Source: an uncultured Garciella sp.
Lineage (GTDB): Bacteria; Bacillota; Clostridia; Eubacteriales; Garciellaceae
Reading direction: 5' to 3'
Assembly: GCA_900555725.1 (NCBI GenBank)
Contig: USMD01000041.1
Span: 1 to 15,417 of the forward strand
Length of the DNA stretch: 15,417 nucleotides
Shown here: positions 8,134 to 14,754 of the stretch, piece after piece
Position numbering within the stretch: the first letter of the stretch is position 1
Layout of the letters: every line of letters starts with the position of its first letter
Made by a program: the position numbers and the translations under genes
The notes under the pieces: generated by a model
Databases searched by the model: none
What the model was told of the DNA's origin: nothing
What the model saw: the letters and a program-made list of their open reading frames with translations, nothing else

Positions 8134-8160
8134 ATTTATATTACCCTCGTTAATATAAAT
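8134..8160 (-). repeat. Perfect 10-bp inverted repeat in the trxB leader
   Basis: Arms ATTTATATTA and TAATATAAAT (8134-8143 and 8151-8160) flank a seven-base centre, which on the minus strand reads ACGAGGG. It ends two or three bases before the GGGAGGG ribosome site of trxB. It could be an operator or a weak leader hairpin. All pairs are A-T, so an RNA stem would be only marginally stable. Confidence 0.6.
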
Positions 8161-8246
8161 TAATCTATTGTGCTAGTTGATTTAAGAGATAGATGTTTCA
8201 CATTAGGCGACTTAAGTACTCCTTTTTTACCTAGATCTAGAAGAGC

Positions 8247-9938
8247 TTATATTTTTTCTAAATCCAAAACAGTTTTGCTTATATTAGTAGCATGGTCTGC
8301 AATTCTCTCTAAATTACTTAAAATGTCTAGGAAAATAACTCCTGAACTAGGTTGACATAATCGCTTATTTAAACGATGAATATGCTCAGCTCGATAATTT
8401 TCTTCCATTTCATCAATTTCTTCCTCTTTCTCATAAATGGTTCTTGCCAAATCAATATTATCTGTCTCTAAAGAAGTAATCACATCGGAAATCATGCTGT
8501 TTATTTTTTCTATCATCCCCTTAAGTTCATCAATGGCAATGTTTGAAAAGGAAAGATTATGTTCTAACCTATATTGGGCTAGTTCTACTAGATTTTCTGA
8601 GTGATCTCCGATTCTTTCTATATCACTAACTGTATGATACAAATTTGTTGTTCTTAATTCATCTTTTTCTGAAAGATTGGAATTAGACAATTTTACAAGA
8701 TAGTGTGTAATATCTCGATTTAATTGATTAATGACTTCCTCCTTTTCAAATACTTTCTCTATTAGTTTTTCATCTTCTGTAAAGAAAGCTTGTAGGGCTT
8801 TATTCATATTCTCTAAAGCGATTCTACCCATCCTAGCAGTTTCTTTTACTACTTGTCCCACTGCAATTGCTGGGTTTTCTAAAATTCTTTCATCTAAAAA
8901 CTTCAAGCCCCCTAAATCTTCCTTTTCTTCACCAGGTAATGCCTTCTCCGCAAGCTTTACCAGCCCTCTTCCAAATGGGAATAAGATAACTGTATTAAAG
9001 ACATTAAACAAAGTATGAGTATTAGCTATTTGTCTAGACACATCACCTATCACTTGTCCATCTATCATTGTTGTTCCAGAAATAGATATAATAAATTTAT
9101 AGATTGGATTTAAACCATCACTAAACAAACCAATTGCACCTACTATAATCATAAATATAATCGTTCCTATAACATTAAAAATTAAATGAATAAAAGAAGC
9201 CCTTTTGGCTAGAATAGAAGCTCCAATACTAGAAAGCATAGCCGTAACACAAGTTCCGATATTTTGTCCCATTATAATAGGTACTACCAATTCCAAGGGA
9301 GTTACTCCTGGTATATTATTAAAGGCCCCAGAAATCGCCAATGCCTGCAATAAACCTACCGAGGCACTACTGCTTTGAATAATAGCAGTGAAGGCAAAAC
9401 CCACCAATAATCCTAAAATTGGACTGCTACTAACCGATACTAATAAATTTTTAAAACCCTCATGATTCCGTAAAGGTGCCATGGAATCAGACATAAAATT
9501 CATTCCAATAAATAAAACTCCAAATCCTAAGATAACAGTTCCTATTTGTTTGGTTTTATTTTTCTTTGCAAATAAATATATACTGGCTCCAATACCAATG
9601 GCTAAAGTAGCATAATCTGTTATCTTAAAGGCAATTAATTGAGCTGTTATAGTGGTTCCAATATTAGCCCCCATAATAACCCCTGTTGCTTGAAAAAGAT
9701 CCATAAGTCCTGCATTTACAAACCCCACTACCATTACAGTAGTAGCGCTACTACTTTGAATGATACCAGTTACAACGGTACCGACTAGCACACCCATCAA
9801 CCGATTATTGGTAAGTATCTCTAAAAGTCTTTTCATACGGTCTCCGGCAATATTTTTTAGACCGTCACTCATAATGGTCATTCCATATAAAAATAAACCT
9901 AGACCTCCAAATAAGGTCATCAACATCTCTGCTGTCAT
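8247..9938 (-). CDS. Na+/phosphate cotransporter family protein with C-terminal PhoU-like domain (NptA/YjbB type)
   Basis: Inner-membrane sodium/phosphate symporter family (PF02690-type repeats) fused to a cytoplasmic PhoU-like helical domain. The first ~330 residues are strongly hydrophobic and contain two matching repeats: QSSSATT (61-67) with GANIGTT (90-96), and QSSSAS (188-193) with GQNIGTC (224-230). These paired QSSS motifs form the substrate site in this family. From about residue 350 to 563 the chain is charged and helical, with PhoU-like patterns such as SDIERIGDHSENLVELAQ and LERIADHATNISKTV. The ATG at 9936-9938 has AGGAGG (about 9948-9953) upstream. It lies 100 bases after trmL with no visible terminator between. 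Direction of transport (uptake or efflux) is not decided by sequence. A PhoP-like repeat array lies upstream of trmL. Confidence 0.92.
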   Translation of the reverse strand: MTAEMLMTLFGGLGLFLYGMTIMSDGLKNIAGDRMKRLLEILTNNRLMGVLVGTVVTGIIQSSSATTVMVVGFVNAGLMDLFQATGVIMGANIGTTITAQLIAFKITDYATLAIGIGASIYLFAKKNKTKQIGTVILGFGVLFIGMNFMSDSMAPLRNHEGFKNLLVSVSSSPILGLLVGFAFTAIIQSSSASVGLLQALAISGAFNNIPGVTPLELVVPIIMGQNIGTCVTAMLSSIGASILAKRASFIHLIFNVIGTIIFMIIVGAIGLFSDGLNPIYKFIISISGTTMIDGQVIGDVSRQIANTHTLFNVFNTVILFPFGRGLVKLAEKALPGEEKEDLGGLKFLDERILENPAIAVGQVVKETARMGRIALENMNKALQAFFTEDEKLIEKVFEKEEVINQLNRDITHYLVKLSNSNLSEKDELRTTNLYHTVSDIERIGDHSENLVELAQYRLEHNLSFSNIAIDELKGMIEKINSMISDVITSLETDNIDLARTIYEKEEEIDEMEENYRAEHIHRLNKRLCQPSSGVIFLDILSNLERIADHATNISKTVLDLEKI

Positions 9939-10038
9939 TCCGCAAAACCTCCTATATTTTTGGAATTTTCCTTTTACCTACAATCTTTTTTATTACACAA
10001 TTGTAAATTTTTCACTAAAACTATAAAATTTTGTCGAA

Positions 10039-10503
10039 TTAAACCAATCCAACAAAATCTAATTGCCTCATAACTTCATAGACAATAATGGCAACAGAAT
10101 TCGACAAATTTAAAGATCTTGCATCTTCTACCATAGGGATTCGTATGGTACGATCTGGATTTTTTGCCAATAAGTCCTTAGGAAGTCCTGCTGTTTCCTT
10201 TCCAAATAAAATAAAACATCCGTCTTTATAATTTATTTGAGTATAATGATTCCCTCCCTTAGTAGTTGCATAATAAAAATCTTCGTCAGGATATTTCTTG
10301 AAAAACTCTTGAAGACTATCATGATATTCAATATCTAATAAGTGCCAATAATCCAGCCCTGCTCTTTTTAGATATTTACTTTCCAAAGAAAAGCCTAAAG
10401 GTTTTACTAAATGAAGTTTTGCATGAATGGCTGCACAGGTTCGTACAATGTTCCCAGTGTTTTGTGGAATCTCTGGTTCAACAAGTACAACATGAATTCC
10501 CAT
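10039..10503 (-). CDS. trmL: tRNA (cytidine(34)-2'-O)-methyltransferase, SPOUT family
   Basis: SAM-dependent enzyme that 2'-O-methylates the wobble base (position 34) of certain leucine tRNAs; works as a knotted homodimer in the cytoplasm. The 154 residues match TrmL/YibK length with no extra RNA-binding domain. SPOUT motifs are visible: motif 1 NTGNIVRTC (15-23), motif 2 FGKETAGLP (100-108) and motif 3 RIPM...RSLNLSNSVAI (121-139), which form the trefoil knot that holds SAM. The ATG at 10501-10503 has AGGAGG (10510-10515) six bases upstream. Its leader contains a run of eight C's on the plus strand (10523-10530). It is the first gene of a likely trmL-nptA-trxB transcript. Confidence 0.95.
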   Translation of the reverse strand: MGIHVVLVEPEIPQNTGNIVRTCAAIHAKLHLVKPLGFSLESKYLKRAGLDYWHLLDIEYHDSLQEFFKKYPDEDFYYATTKGGNHYTQINYKDGCFILFGKETAGLPKDLLAKNPDRTIRIPMVEDARSLNLSNSVAIIVYEVMRQLDFVGLV

Positions 10504-10549
10504 ATCTCTCCTCCTATTCTCTCCCCCCCCTTTAGATAAGCCCTAAATT

Positions 10550-10558
10550 ATTATAGCA
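10550..10558 (-). promoter_or_regulatory. Extended -10 promoter of trmL
   Basis: Minus strand reads TGCTATAAT, a perfect extended -10. The -35 position at 17 bases (10573-10578) reads ATGTTA, a poor match to TTGACA, and coincides with the first PhoP-like repeat. A weak -35 overlapped by an activator site would suit regulated transcription. Predicted start is near 10543. Confidence 0.6.
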
Positions 10559-10571
10559 GTTTTTTAAACTT

Positions 10572-10632
10572 TTAACATTTACTGAATTGTTTTTTTACAC
10601 CTTTTTAACTGAATTTTAACCTAATCTTAACA
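10572..10632 (+). promoter_or_regulatory. PhoP-box-like array of TTAACA direct repeats with 11-bp period
   Basis: On the plus strand, hexamers occur in strict 11-base steps: TTAACA (10572), a degenerate TGAATT (10583), TTTACA (10594), TTAACT (10605), TTAACC (10616) and TTAACA (10627). The B. subtilis response regulator PhoP binds TT(A/C/T)A(C/T)A direct repeats spaced this way. The array lies between the trmL promoter and a plus-strand -10 box, so it could act on either or both. No phoP or phoR gene is in the window. The region is AT-rich, but fixed spacing across five good hexamers is unlikely to be chance. Confidence 0.6.
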
Positions 10633-10647
10633 AATATAATTTATAAT
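10627..10647 (+). promoter_or_regulatory. Possible plus-strand promoter reading into the structured element
   Basis: A perfect TATAAT at 10642-10647 has no usable -35 hexamer. The last PhoP-like box (10627-10632) ends nine bases before it. With a start near 10654, the four best boxes span about -60 to -22, the position described for PhoP-activated B. subtilis promoters. The transcript would begin just before the hairpin at 10664. In AT-rich DNA a lone TATAAT is weak evidence, so this rests on the spacing. Confidence 0.4.
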
Positions 10648-10663
10648 ATAAACAGAGTTTTTG

Positions 10664-10830
10664 GCTTCAGATGGAGTTTTTACTCCAGCTGAAGCTACCT
10701 AACAGAATTCTAAGTATCGGTATTTTCGATACTTAGAATTCGTTGTCCTTTAGGGGAAATCGTTATCCAGGGACATAGCTGCCGTTATCTCCCACTTTGA
10801 TAGAAGTGGGAGTCTTACGACAGGTAGTCA
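10664..10830. ncRNA. Candidate structured RNA or palindromic mobile element (strand undecided)
   Basis: Three strong hairpins and two pairing regions fill this gene-free stretch. Hairpin A: 10664-10677 with 10682-10695, 13 pairs and one mismatch around a TTTT loop. Hairpin B: 10705-10719 with 10727-10741, 15 perfect pairs and a seven-base loop. Pairing P3: 10744-10748 with 10771-10775. Hairpin C: 10789-10797 with 10804-10812, nine perfect pairs, extended by 10779-10785 with 10817-10823. A long-range pairing, 10695-10700 with 10822-10827, could close B, P3 and C into a multibranch junction. Wobble pairs do not settle the strand: 10782/10820 pairs only in minus-strand RNA, 10694/10828 and 10749/10770 only in plus-strand RNA. 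The element runs into the HAD stop codon. It has no coding frame. A known RNA family or an IS200/IS605-derived palindromic element are both possible. Confidence 0.6.
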
Positions 10831-11643
10831 TCGGATAAATTTTTCAAGCACAGCTGCTACTCCCTCATTGTCATTAGATAAAGTAATATAATCCGCTTTT
10901 TCTTTAATATCTTCTCTAGCATTTTCCATAGCTACCCCTAAGCCTGCGTATTGGATCATAGATTGATCGTTATAACTATCTCCAATAGCCATCACCTGAT
11001 CTTTATCAATTTTGTAGTAATCGGCTAAAAATTCAATGGCTCTTCCTTTTGTAGCCTCTACATTAGTTAACTCTATATTATTAAAACTAGAACTTGTTAT
11101 AAATGCATCCTCTATGCTATAAATTTTTTCTAAGACCTTTGAAACCTTATCTTCATCCCTGTCCCACATAGTTAATTTTAGTATATCTTCTTTTATATCC
11201 CATATAGAGGAGATATCATTCAAAGGACAAGTAGGAATAGAAAAGGAAGGATCTATTTTTGTCTCTTTTAACAGAGAAGGTTGAAACCCTTCCATAGATC
11301 TTAAGGAGTAAACCATACCTTCACTATAGAAATGATAATAAATATCCATATCTTCACAGATTTCTACAGCCTTTATTAAGGTTTTTTTATCTATAGGAAA
11401 GGTCTTTAAAATATTTTCCCTCACCCCTTTAATAATGGCACCATTACATGCAATAATAGGAGTTTTTAATCCTATATAATTAGCGTAAAATGCAGCAGAA
11501 ACAAGTATTCTTCCTGTTGTTATGACAATTTTTACTCCCTTTTTTTGGACTTCTATTAACACTTTTTTAGTTCGATTACTAACTTTTTTTTCACTATCTA
11601 AAAGTGTCCCATCCATATCAATCGCTACTAATTTGTACTTCAT
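10828..11643 (-). CDS. Cof-type HAD-IIB family phosphatase
   Basis: Haloacid-dehalogenase-superfamily hydrolase with a C2B cap; members dephosphorylate sugar phosphates, nucleotides or flavin/pyridoxal phosphates in the cytoplasm, and the substrate cannot be told from sequence. The 271 residues are typical. Motif I is DMDGT with nucleophile Asp9 and acid/base Asp11; motif II is TTGR with Thr43; motif III lysine is Lys199 in ATKGRAIEFL; motif IV is GDSYND with Asp222 and Asp226. The cap lies between about 85 and 190. The ATG at 11641-11643 has AAGGGAG (11651-11657) upstream, and a good promoter precedes it. The TGA stop falls inside the right edge of the structured element, so the 3' end of this message is part of that structure. 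Confidence 0.92.
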   Translation of the reverse strand: MKYKLVAIDMDGTLLDSEKKVSNRTKKVLIEVQKKGVKIVITTGRILVSAAFYANYIGLKTPIIACNGAIIKGVRENILKTFPIDKKTLIKAVEICEDMDIYYHFYSEGMVYSLRSMEGFQPSLLKETKIDPSFSIPTCPLNDISSIWDIKEDILKLTMWDRDEDKVSKVLEKIYSIEDAFITSSSFNNIELTNVEATKGRAIEFLADYYKIDKDQVMAIGDSYNDQSMIQYAGLGVAMENAREDIKEKADYITLSNDNEGVAAVLEKFIR

Positions 11644-11674
11644 AATAACTCTCCCTTCTATTTCTCTTACTTAA

Positions 11675-11703
11675 ATCATATACTCTAATTTTTAATATTA
11701 CAA
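11675..11703 (-). promoter_or_regulatory. Promoter of the HAD phosphatase gene
   Basis: Minus strand -35 TTGTAA (11698-11703) and -10 TATGAT (11675-11680) are separated by 17 bases. It lies just after the terminator of the DUF3189 gene, so the HAD gene probably forms its own unit. Confidence 0.6.
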
Positions 11704-11719
11704 CTGTTTATCTATGTAT

Positions 11720-11756
11720 AAAAAAATAGCCTTTATTTTTTTAAATCTAAGGCTAT
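11720..11756 (-). terminator. Intrinsic terminator of the DUF3189 operon
   Basis: Arms ATAGCCTT and AAGGCTAT (11749-11756 and 11726-11733) pair across a 15-base A/T-rich loop, and on the minus strand the stem is followed by a run of T's. The upstream arm is inside the last codons of the DUF3189 gene, so the coding end doubles as terminator stem. Confidence 0.75.
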
Positions 11757-12203
11757 CCTTTTCTTTGTACTTTTTACTAATTTTTCGATCTTTGGATAAG
11801 CTTTCAATGTCCCATAGGTCACAAGAGGACGTCCAAAGCTTACTAAATGAAGTCTTCTAGAACTAAAGCCTCCTATTCTCATCCAATTATTTACAGTATT
11901 TATTGTTCCAACAATATATAATCCCTCTAAACTTTTATTACAGATCTGATACATATCTTGTAGTGCCCGTAATACAAGTTGTGGCTGTTGCTGTCTGCTT
12001 ACGGTAAATACATCTACTCCATATTCATCCTGCCCTATATAAATCAAATGCCCATAATCCTTTTTTTCTAGTTTGTCAAAGGTTTTTAAATTTAAAATCT
12101 CTTCCTTTGTAGGAATACGATCCATTGGCAATTGATTGACATGAATATTTGCAGCAATACAGGTGGAATGAGTGCCTCCCACATCATGATAAACTACCAT
12201 CAT
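11733..12203 (-). CDS. DUF3189 family protein
   Basis: Small soluble protein of unknown function, resembling the clostridial DUF3189 family. The N-terminus MMVVYHDVGGTHSTCIAANIH carries the family-like YH...GGTHS...AA.H pattern, which looks like a nucleotide or metal site, but no activity is known. Another conserved-looking stretch is YIGQDEYGVDVFTVSR in the middle. I place the start at the ATG at 12201-12203 (156 residues): AGGAG at 12213-12217 is nine bases upstream. A TTG at 12210-12212 would extend the frame by three residues but abuts the ribosome site with no spacer. No signal peptide or membrane segment is visible. It is last in a cluster after the YpmS-like gene (gap about 50 bases), followed by a terminator. 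Confidence 0.8.
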   Translation of the reverse strand: MMVVYHDVGGTHSTCIAANIHVNQLPMDRIPTKEEILNLKTFDKLEKKDYGHLIYIGQDEYGVDVFTVSRQQQPQLVLRALQDMYQICNKSLEGLYIVGTINTVNNWMRIGGFSSRRLHLVSFGRPLVTYGTLKAYPKIEKLVKSTKKRIALDLKK

Positions 12204-12256
12204 AACTATCAACTCCTAAATTTTTTTATTGTTTATTAAAATTTAAACCCATTCTT

Positions 12257-13126
12257 TCACTTTAATAGCTTCTCTAGGTCTCCCTTTGAAGAAATTGCAG
12301 AATATATTTTTATCTTTTGTTGAAAGGTAAGAGAATCCAATAAATCCTTTATCTCTTCCTGATTAATGGCTATTTCTTGGTTTGGGTTTTTTATAAATTT
12401 TTCTATAGATTGTTGTATTTTATTTACCTTTTCCTTTTGTCCTTGATCCTTTAGATCTTTTTCTAGATAATCTAATTCCTCTAAAACTTTATCTAATGCT
12501 TCTATGGTCCCTTGTTCTAATTGTTTTTTTGAAGGTTTCTTTAAATTTTTTCCATCTAAAATCCCTTTCTTTTTTGCTTCTAGAATCAATTTCCCCTCTT
12601 GAACCTTAAGGGAGTCTATAGGTAAAAATAAATATTTTTTATCTATTTTTACAGTTTGTTTCTCAATTATAATTTTTCCCTCTTCTTGGGCATTTAATAA
12701 TATAAAAAATATTTCCTTTGGAATAGGTAATTTTCCTAGATGAATTTTATTAATTTTATATTCTATAAAAGGTTTGCTATAGGATACTTGTCCTTGGGTC
12801 ATTACTAAAAAGGAAATTCCTTTATATTTTATAGTGGCATGAACATCAAAGTCATTTTTAGGGATCTCTATTTTCATTTCCTCTATAGTGAAATCTTCTA
12901 TCTTTTTATTTCCTTTTATATATTCTTTTAGTAGGAAATTTATTTCCCCCTGATTTAAAATGATTTTTCCTTGGCCTTGGAGGGAACTTTGAATTTCTTG
13001 TAAAATTTGAGGGTTTGCTACCATATCAGCCTTTGATCTAGGTTTCCATAGGGCTAAACCCACTATAAATAATAAAATAATAATCCCAAAAATGATCCTC
13101 TTTTTTTTCTTTCTTTTTTTAGTCAT
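12257..13126 (-). CDS. Membrane-anchored YpmS-like (DUF2140-type) protein
   Basis: Unnamed protein of 289 residues. It starts with a very basic segment (TKKRKKKKR) and one hydrophobic helix (about 10-27), so it should be anchored in the membrane with most of the chain outside. The part from about 57 to 185 (NQGEINFLLKEYI, then a beta-rich stretch with SYSKPFIEYKINKIHLGKLPIP) resembles B. subtilis YpmS, which has the same NPI-anchored topology and a LGKLPIP-like motif; this is by eye, not a search. The remaining ~100 residues are lysine/glutamate-rich and probably helical, unlike YpmS. The ATG at 13124-13126 has AGGTGA (13132-13137) upstream. It lies 42 bases after the VanW-family gene, suggesting an envelope-related pair. 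Function unknown. Confidence 0.65.
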   Translation of the reverse strand: MTKKRKKKKRIIFGIIILLFIVGLALWKPRSKADMVANPQILQEIQSSLQGQGKIILNQGEINFLLKEYIKGNKKIEDFTIEEMKIEIPKNDFDVHATIKYKGISFLVMTQGQVSYSKPFIEYKINKIHLGKLPIPKEIFFILLNAQEEGKIIIEKQTVKIDKKYLFLPIDSLKVQEGKLILEAKKKGILDGKNLKKPSKKQLEQGTIEALDKVLEELDYLEKDLKDQGQKEKVNKIQQSIEKFIKNPNQEIAINQEEIKDLLDSLTFQQKIKIYSAISSKGDLEKLLK

Positions 13127-13168
13127 TTATATCACCTAAAGATATTTTTATTCATTATATTCCTTTCT

Positions 13169-14539
13169 TTATTCTAATATTCTTTCAATAGTTTCTCCTT
13201 TTGTACCTACTACCATTAATTTATCTACAGGTTGATAATAATCTTTATGTAATAATTCTCTTTGTATTACTTTTCCATTTTTATATAGAACTTTATACAC
13301 ATGAACTTGATAACCACTCTTTCCTTCTCTTTCTACTTTTTTATAAGTTATATCTTTGCTGGAATCCCTTTGGTAGATAGTTTTGGGTGAAATGGTTAAA
13401 ATGATTTCTGTTTCTAAACTAATTTCTTGTTTTAGTTCCTTATTGCTATATAAATTGGCAATTATCTGATTGTTTTCTATATACATTTCAATATAAATGG
13501 GATAGTCCGAGTTGTTTTTAAATTTGAAATCCTTCCAGTCTCCTGCAATAGCAGCATCCTGTCCAAGGGGAACATAACTTACAGGCATAGAATGATGCTG
13601 TCTTTCTACAATCTCTAAATTAGCGCGAACCACTGCATTATATAGTGTAGTAGATACCTGACATACTCCCCCTCCCACATCTGACTGCAACCTTCCATTT
13701 ACTATAACAGGAGCATCTTTATATCCATTGGCTTTGGTAATAGGTCCAATGGTCTTATTTACAGAAAATATCTCCCCTGGTAAAAGAATTTTTCCATCTG
13801 TCATATCTGAAGCAATCCTTAAATTTTCTACTCTTTCCTTAGCTTGAGGATTAAAATTAGTAGAAAAACTTGCTATTTTTTCATTAATAGTGTTTAAAAT
13901 CTCTTGGGTAATTTTAGGAACAACTTCCTTCACTGGCAACTCTATGGTTTGCTCCTTAGAAAATTGTAAGTACTCTCTTATAATTTCTTCAAGTTTTTTC
14001 TCTTCTAGCATTCTGCCAGTTTTTTCTGACAGGATCTTAATTTGCTGATCTTTTAATTCTATTTGAGCATCTTCAGCTTTGATATTCACCTTTTCTTCTA
14101 GTTGATCTATTATTTTTTGTATCTTATTAGAGTCCATGCTTATTTCTAAAGGGAGCTTTTTTTCTTGATTTCTAAATTGAAAATAAGTCCTTATTTTATC
14201 CAATAAGTTTCCATCTCTTCCTAAATAATAAGCCTGGTCAACGGTTTTCTCTATATCATATTGAATATTAAAATCTCTATAGGGAATTTTCCATTTTTCT
14301 TCTTGGTAAGAAAAAACTAAACTTTTTTCTCCTATGATTTTTCCTATATTTTCTGCTAATTTTACCTTTGCCTGCTCCCTAGTGAGATTGCCAATCTCTA
14401 CTCCATAAACTTTTATATGTGGATAAATTATATTTCTAGAAATCCAATAAGCTTTAAAAATAAAAATCAAAAAAAGGCAAGTAATGAAAATAATAGCTAC
14501 TTTAAATTTCCTATGATAAATCATACCTCGTATCTCCAT
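13169..14539 (-). CDS. VanW-family membrane-anchored protein with peptidoglycan-binding-like and G5-like regions
   Basis: The 456-residue chain has a short basic N-terminus and one membrane helix (about 13-31), so the bulk should face the cell wall. Residues about 45-210 resemble the PG_binding_4 (YoaR-like) module, seen as two similar alpha/beta halves. The VanW domain follows (about 230-365) with its hallmark DVGGGVCQVSTTLYNAVVRA (Cys293) and QHHSMPVSYVPLGQDAAI. The C-terminal ~75 residues (about 380-455) look like a G5 domain. VanW proteins occur beside some vancomycin-resistance genes, but the family is widespread and its role unknown; nothing here implies resistance. The ATG at 14537-14539 has AAGGAGG (14547-14553) seven bases upstream. 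It precedes the YpmS-like gene, probably in one operon. Confidence 0.88.
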   Translation of the reverse strand: MEIRGMIYHRKFKVAIIFITCLFLIFIFKAYWISRNIIYPHIKVYGVEIGNLTREQAKVKLAENIGKIIGEKSLVFSYQEEKWKIPYRDFNIQYDIEKTVDQAYYLGRDGNLLDKIRTYFQFRNQEKKLPLEISMDSNKIQKIIDQLEEKVNIKAEDAQIELKDQQIKILSEKTGRMLEEKKLEEIIREYLQFSKEQTIELPVKEVVPKITQEILNTINEKIASFSTNFNPQAKERVENLRIASDMTDGKILLPGEIFSVNKTIGPITKANGYKDAPVIVNGRLQSDVGGGVCQVSTTLYNAVVRANLEIVERQHHSMPVSYVPLGQDAAIAGDWKDFKFKNNSDYPIYIEMYIENNQIIANLYSNKELKQEISLETEIILTISPKTIYQRDSSKDITYKKVEREGKSGYQVHVYKVLYKNGKVIQRELLHKDYYQPVDKLMVVGTKGETIERILE

Positions 14540-14754
14540 TAAAAGACCTCCTTATGAAAGACAATGTTTATTATCTTATTCATTGTTCTAATATGTTTAA
14601 TTAATATATAATATGCCTTTCCTAGAGGAAACTTGTAAATTATCTGCATTCTGAGCTTGATGCAACCTAGAAAAGCTCACAAACTCTAACCCTTGGAACA
14701 CTAACAAATCGAAATTAATTAGCATAATGGACTATGTTATTCAAATTATAATAC

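Larger units (their letters stand above)
10504..10827. other. 324-base gene-free region between the HAD gene and trmL
   Basis: No plausible coding frame was found on either strand. From trmL outwards it holds the trmL leader with a homopolymer of eight C's (10523-10530 on the plus strand), the trmL promoter, the 11-bp-period repeat array, a plus-strand -10 box, and the set of nested inverted repeats. No terminator with a clean T-run follows the HAD gene, so HAD transcripts may read into trmL unless the hairpins stop them. Confidence 0.8.

Noticed and set aside
8231..8240. CTAGATCTAG palindrome after the phosphate transporter gene as a terminator
   Set aside because: The arms are too short, there is no loop, and the T-run is on the wrong side for the minus strand.
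8731..9018. 95-residue plus-strand frame inside the phosphate transporter gene
   Set aside because: Antisense shadow of a well-supported gene; its low-complexity Ser/Phe content is typical of the reverse complement of such coding DNA. The other short plus-strand frames were rejected for the same reason.
10504..10827. CRISPR array or known riboswitch in the gene-free region
   Set aside because: The repeats are inverted or short 11-bp-period hexamers, not direct repeats with spacers, and I see no T-box, SAM, c-di-GMP or cobalamin signature.
12204..12212. TTG start at 12212 for the DUF3189 gene
   Set aside because: The AGGAG site directly abuts it, leaving no spacer; the ATG at 12203 has a normal nine-base spacer.
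13169..14539. Vancomycin-resistance gene
   Set aside because: The VanW domain alone is widespread in Clostridia; no vanHAX, vanRS or other resistance genes are present.
14652..14679. Seven-base inverted repeat (TGAGCTT/AAGCTCA) between nth and the VanW-family gene as a terminator
   Set aside because: The loop is 14 bases and there is no T-run, so it could easily be chance.
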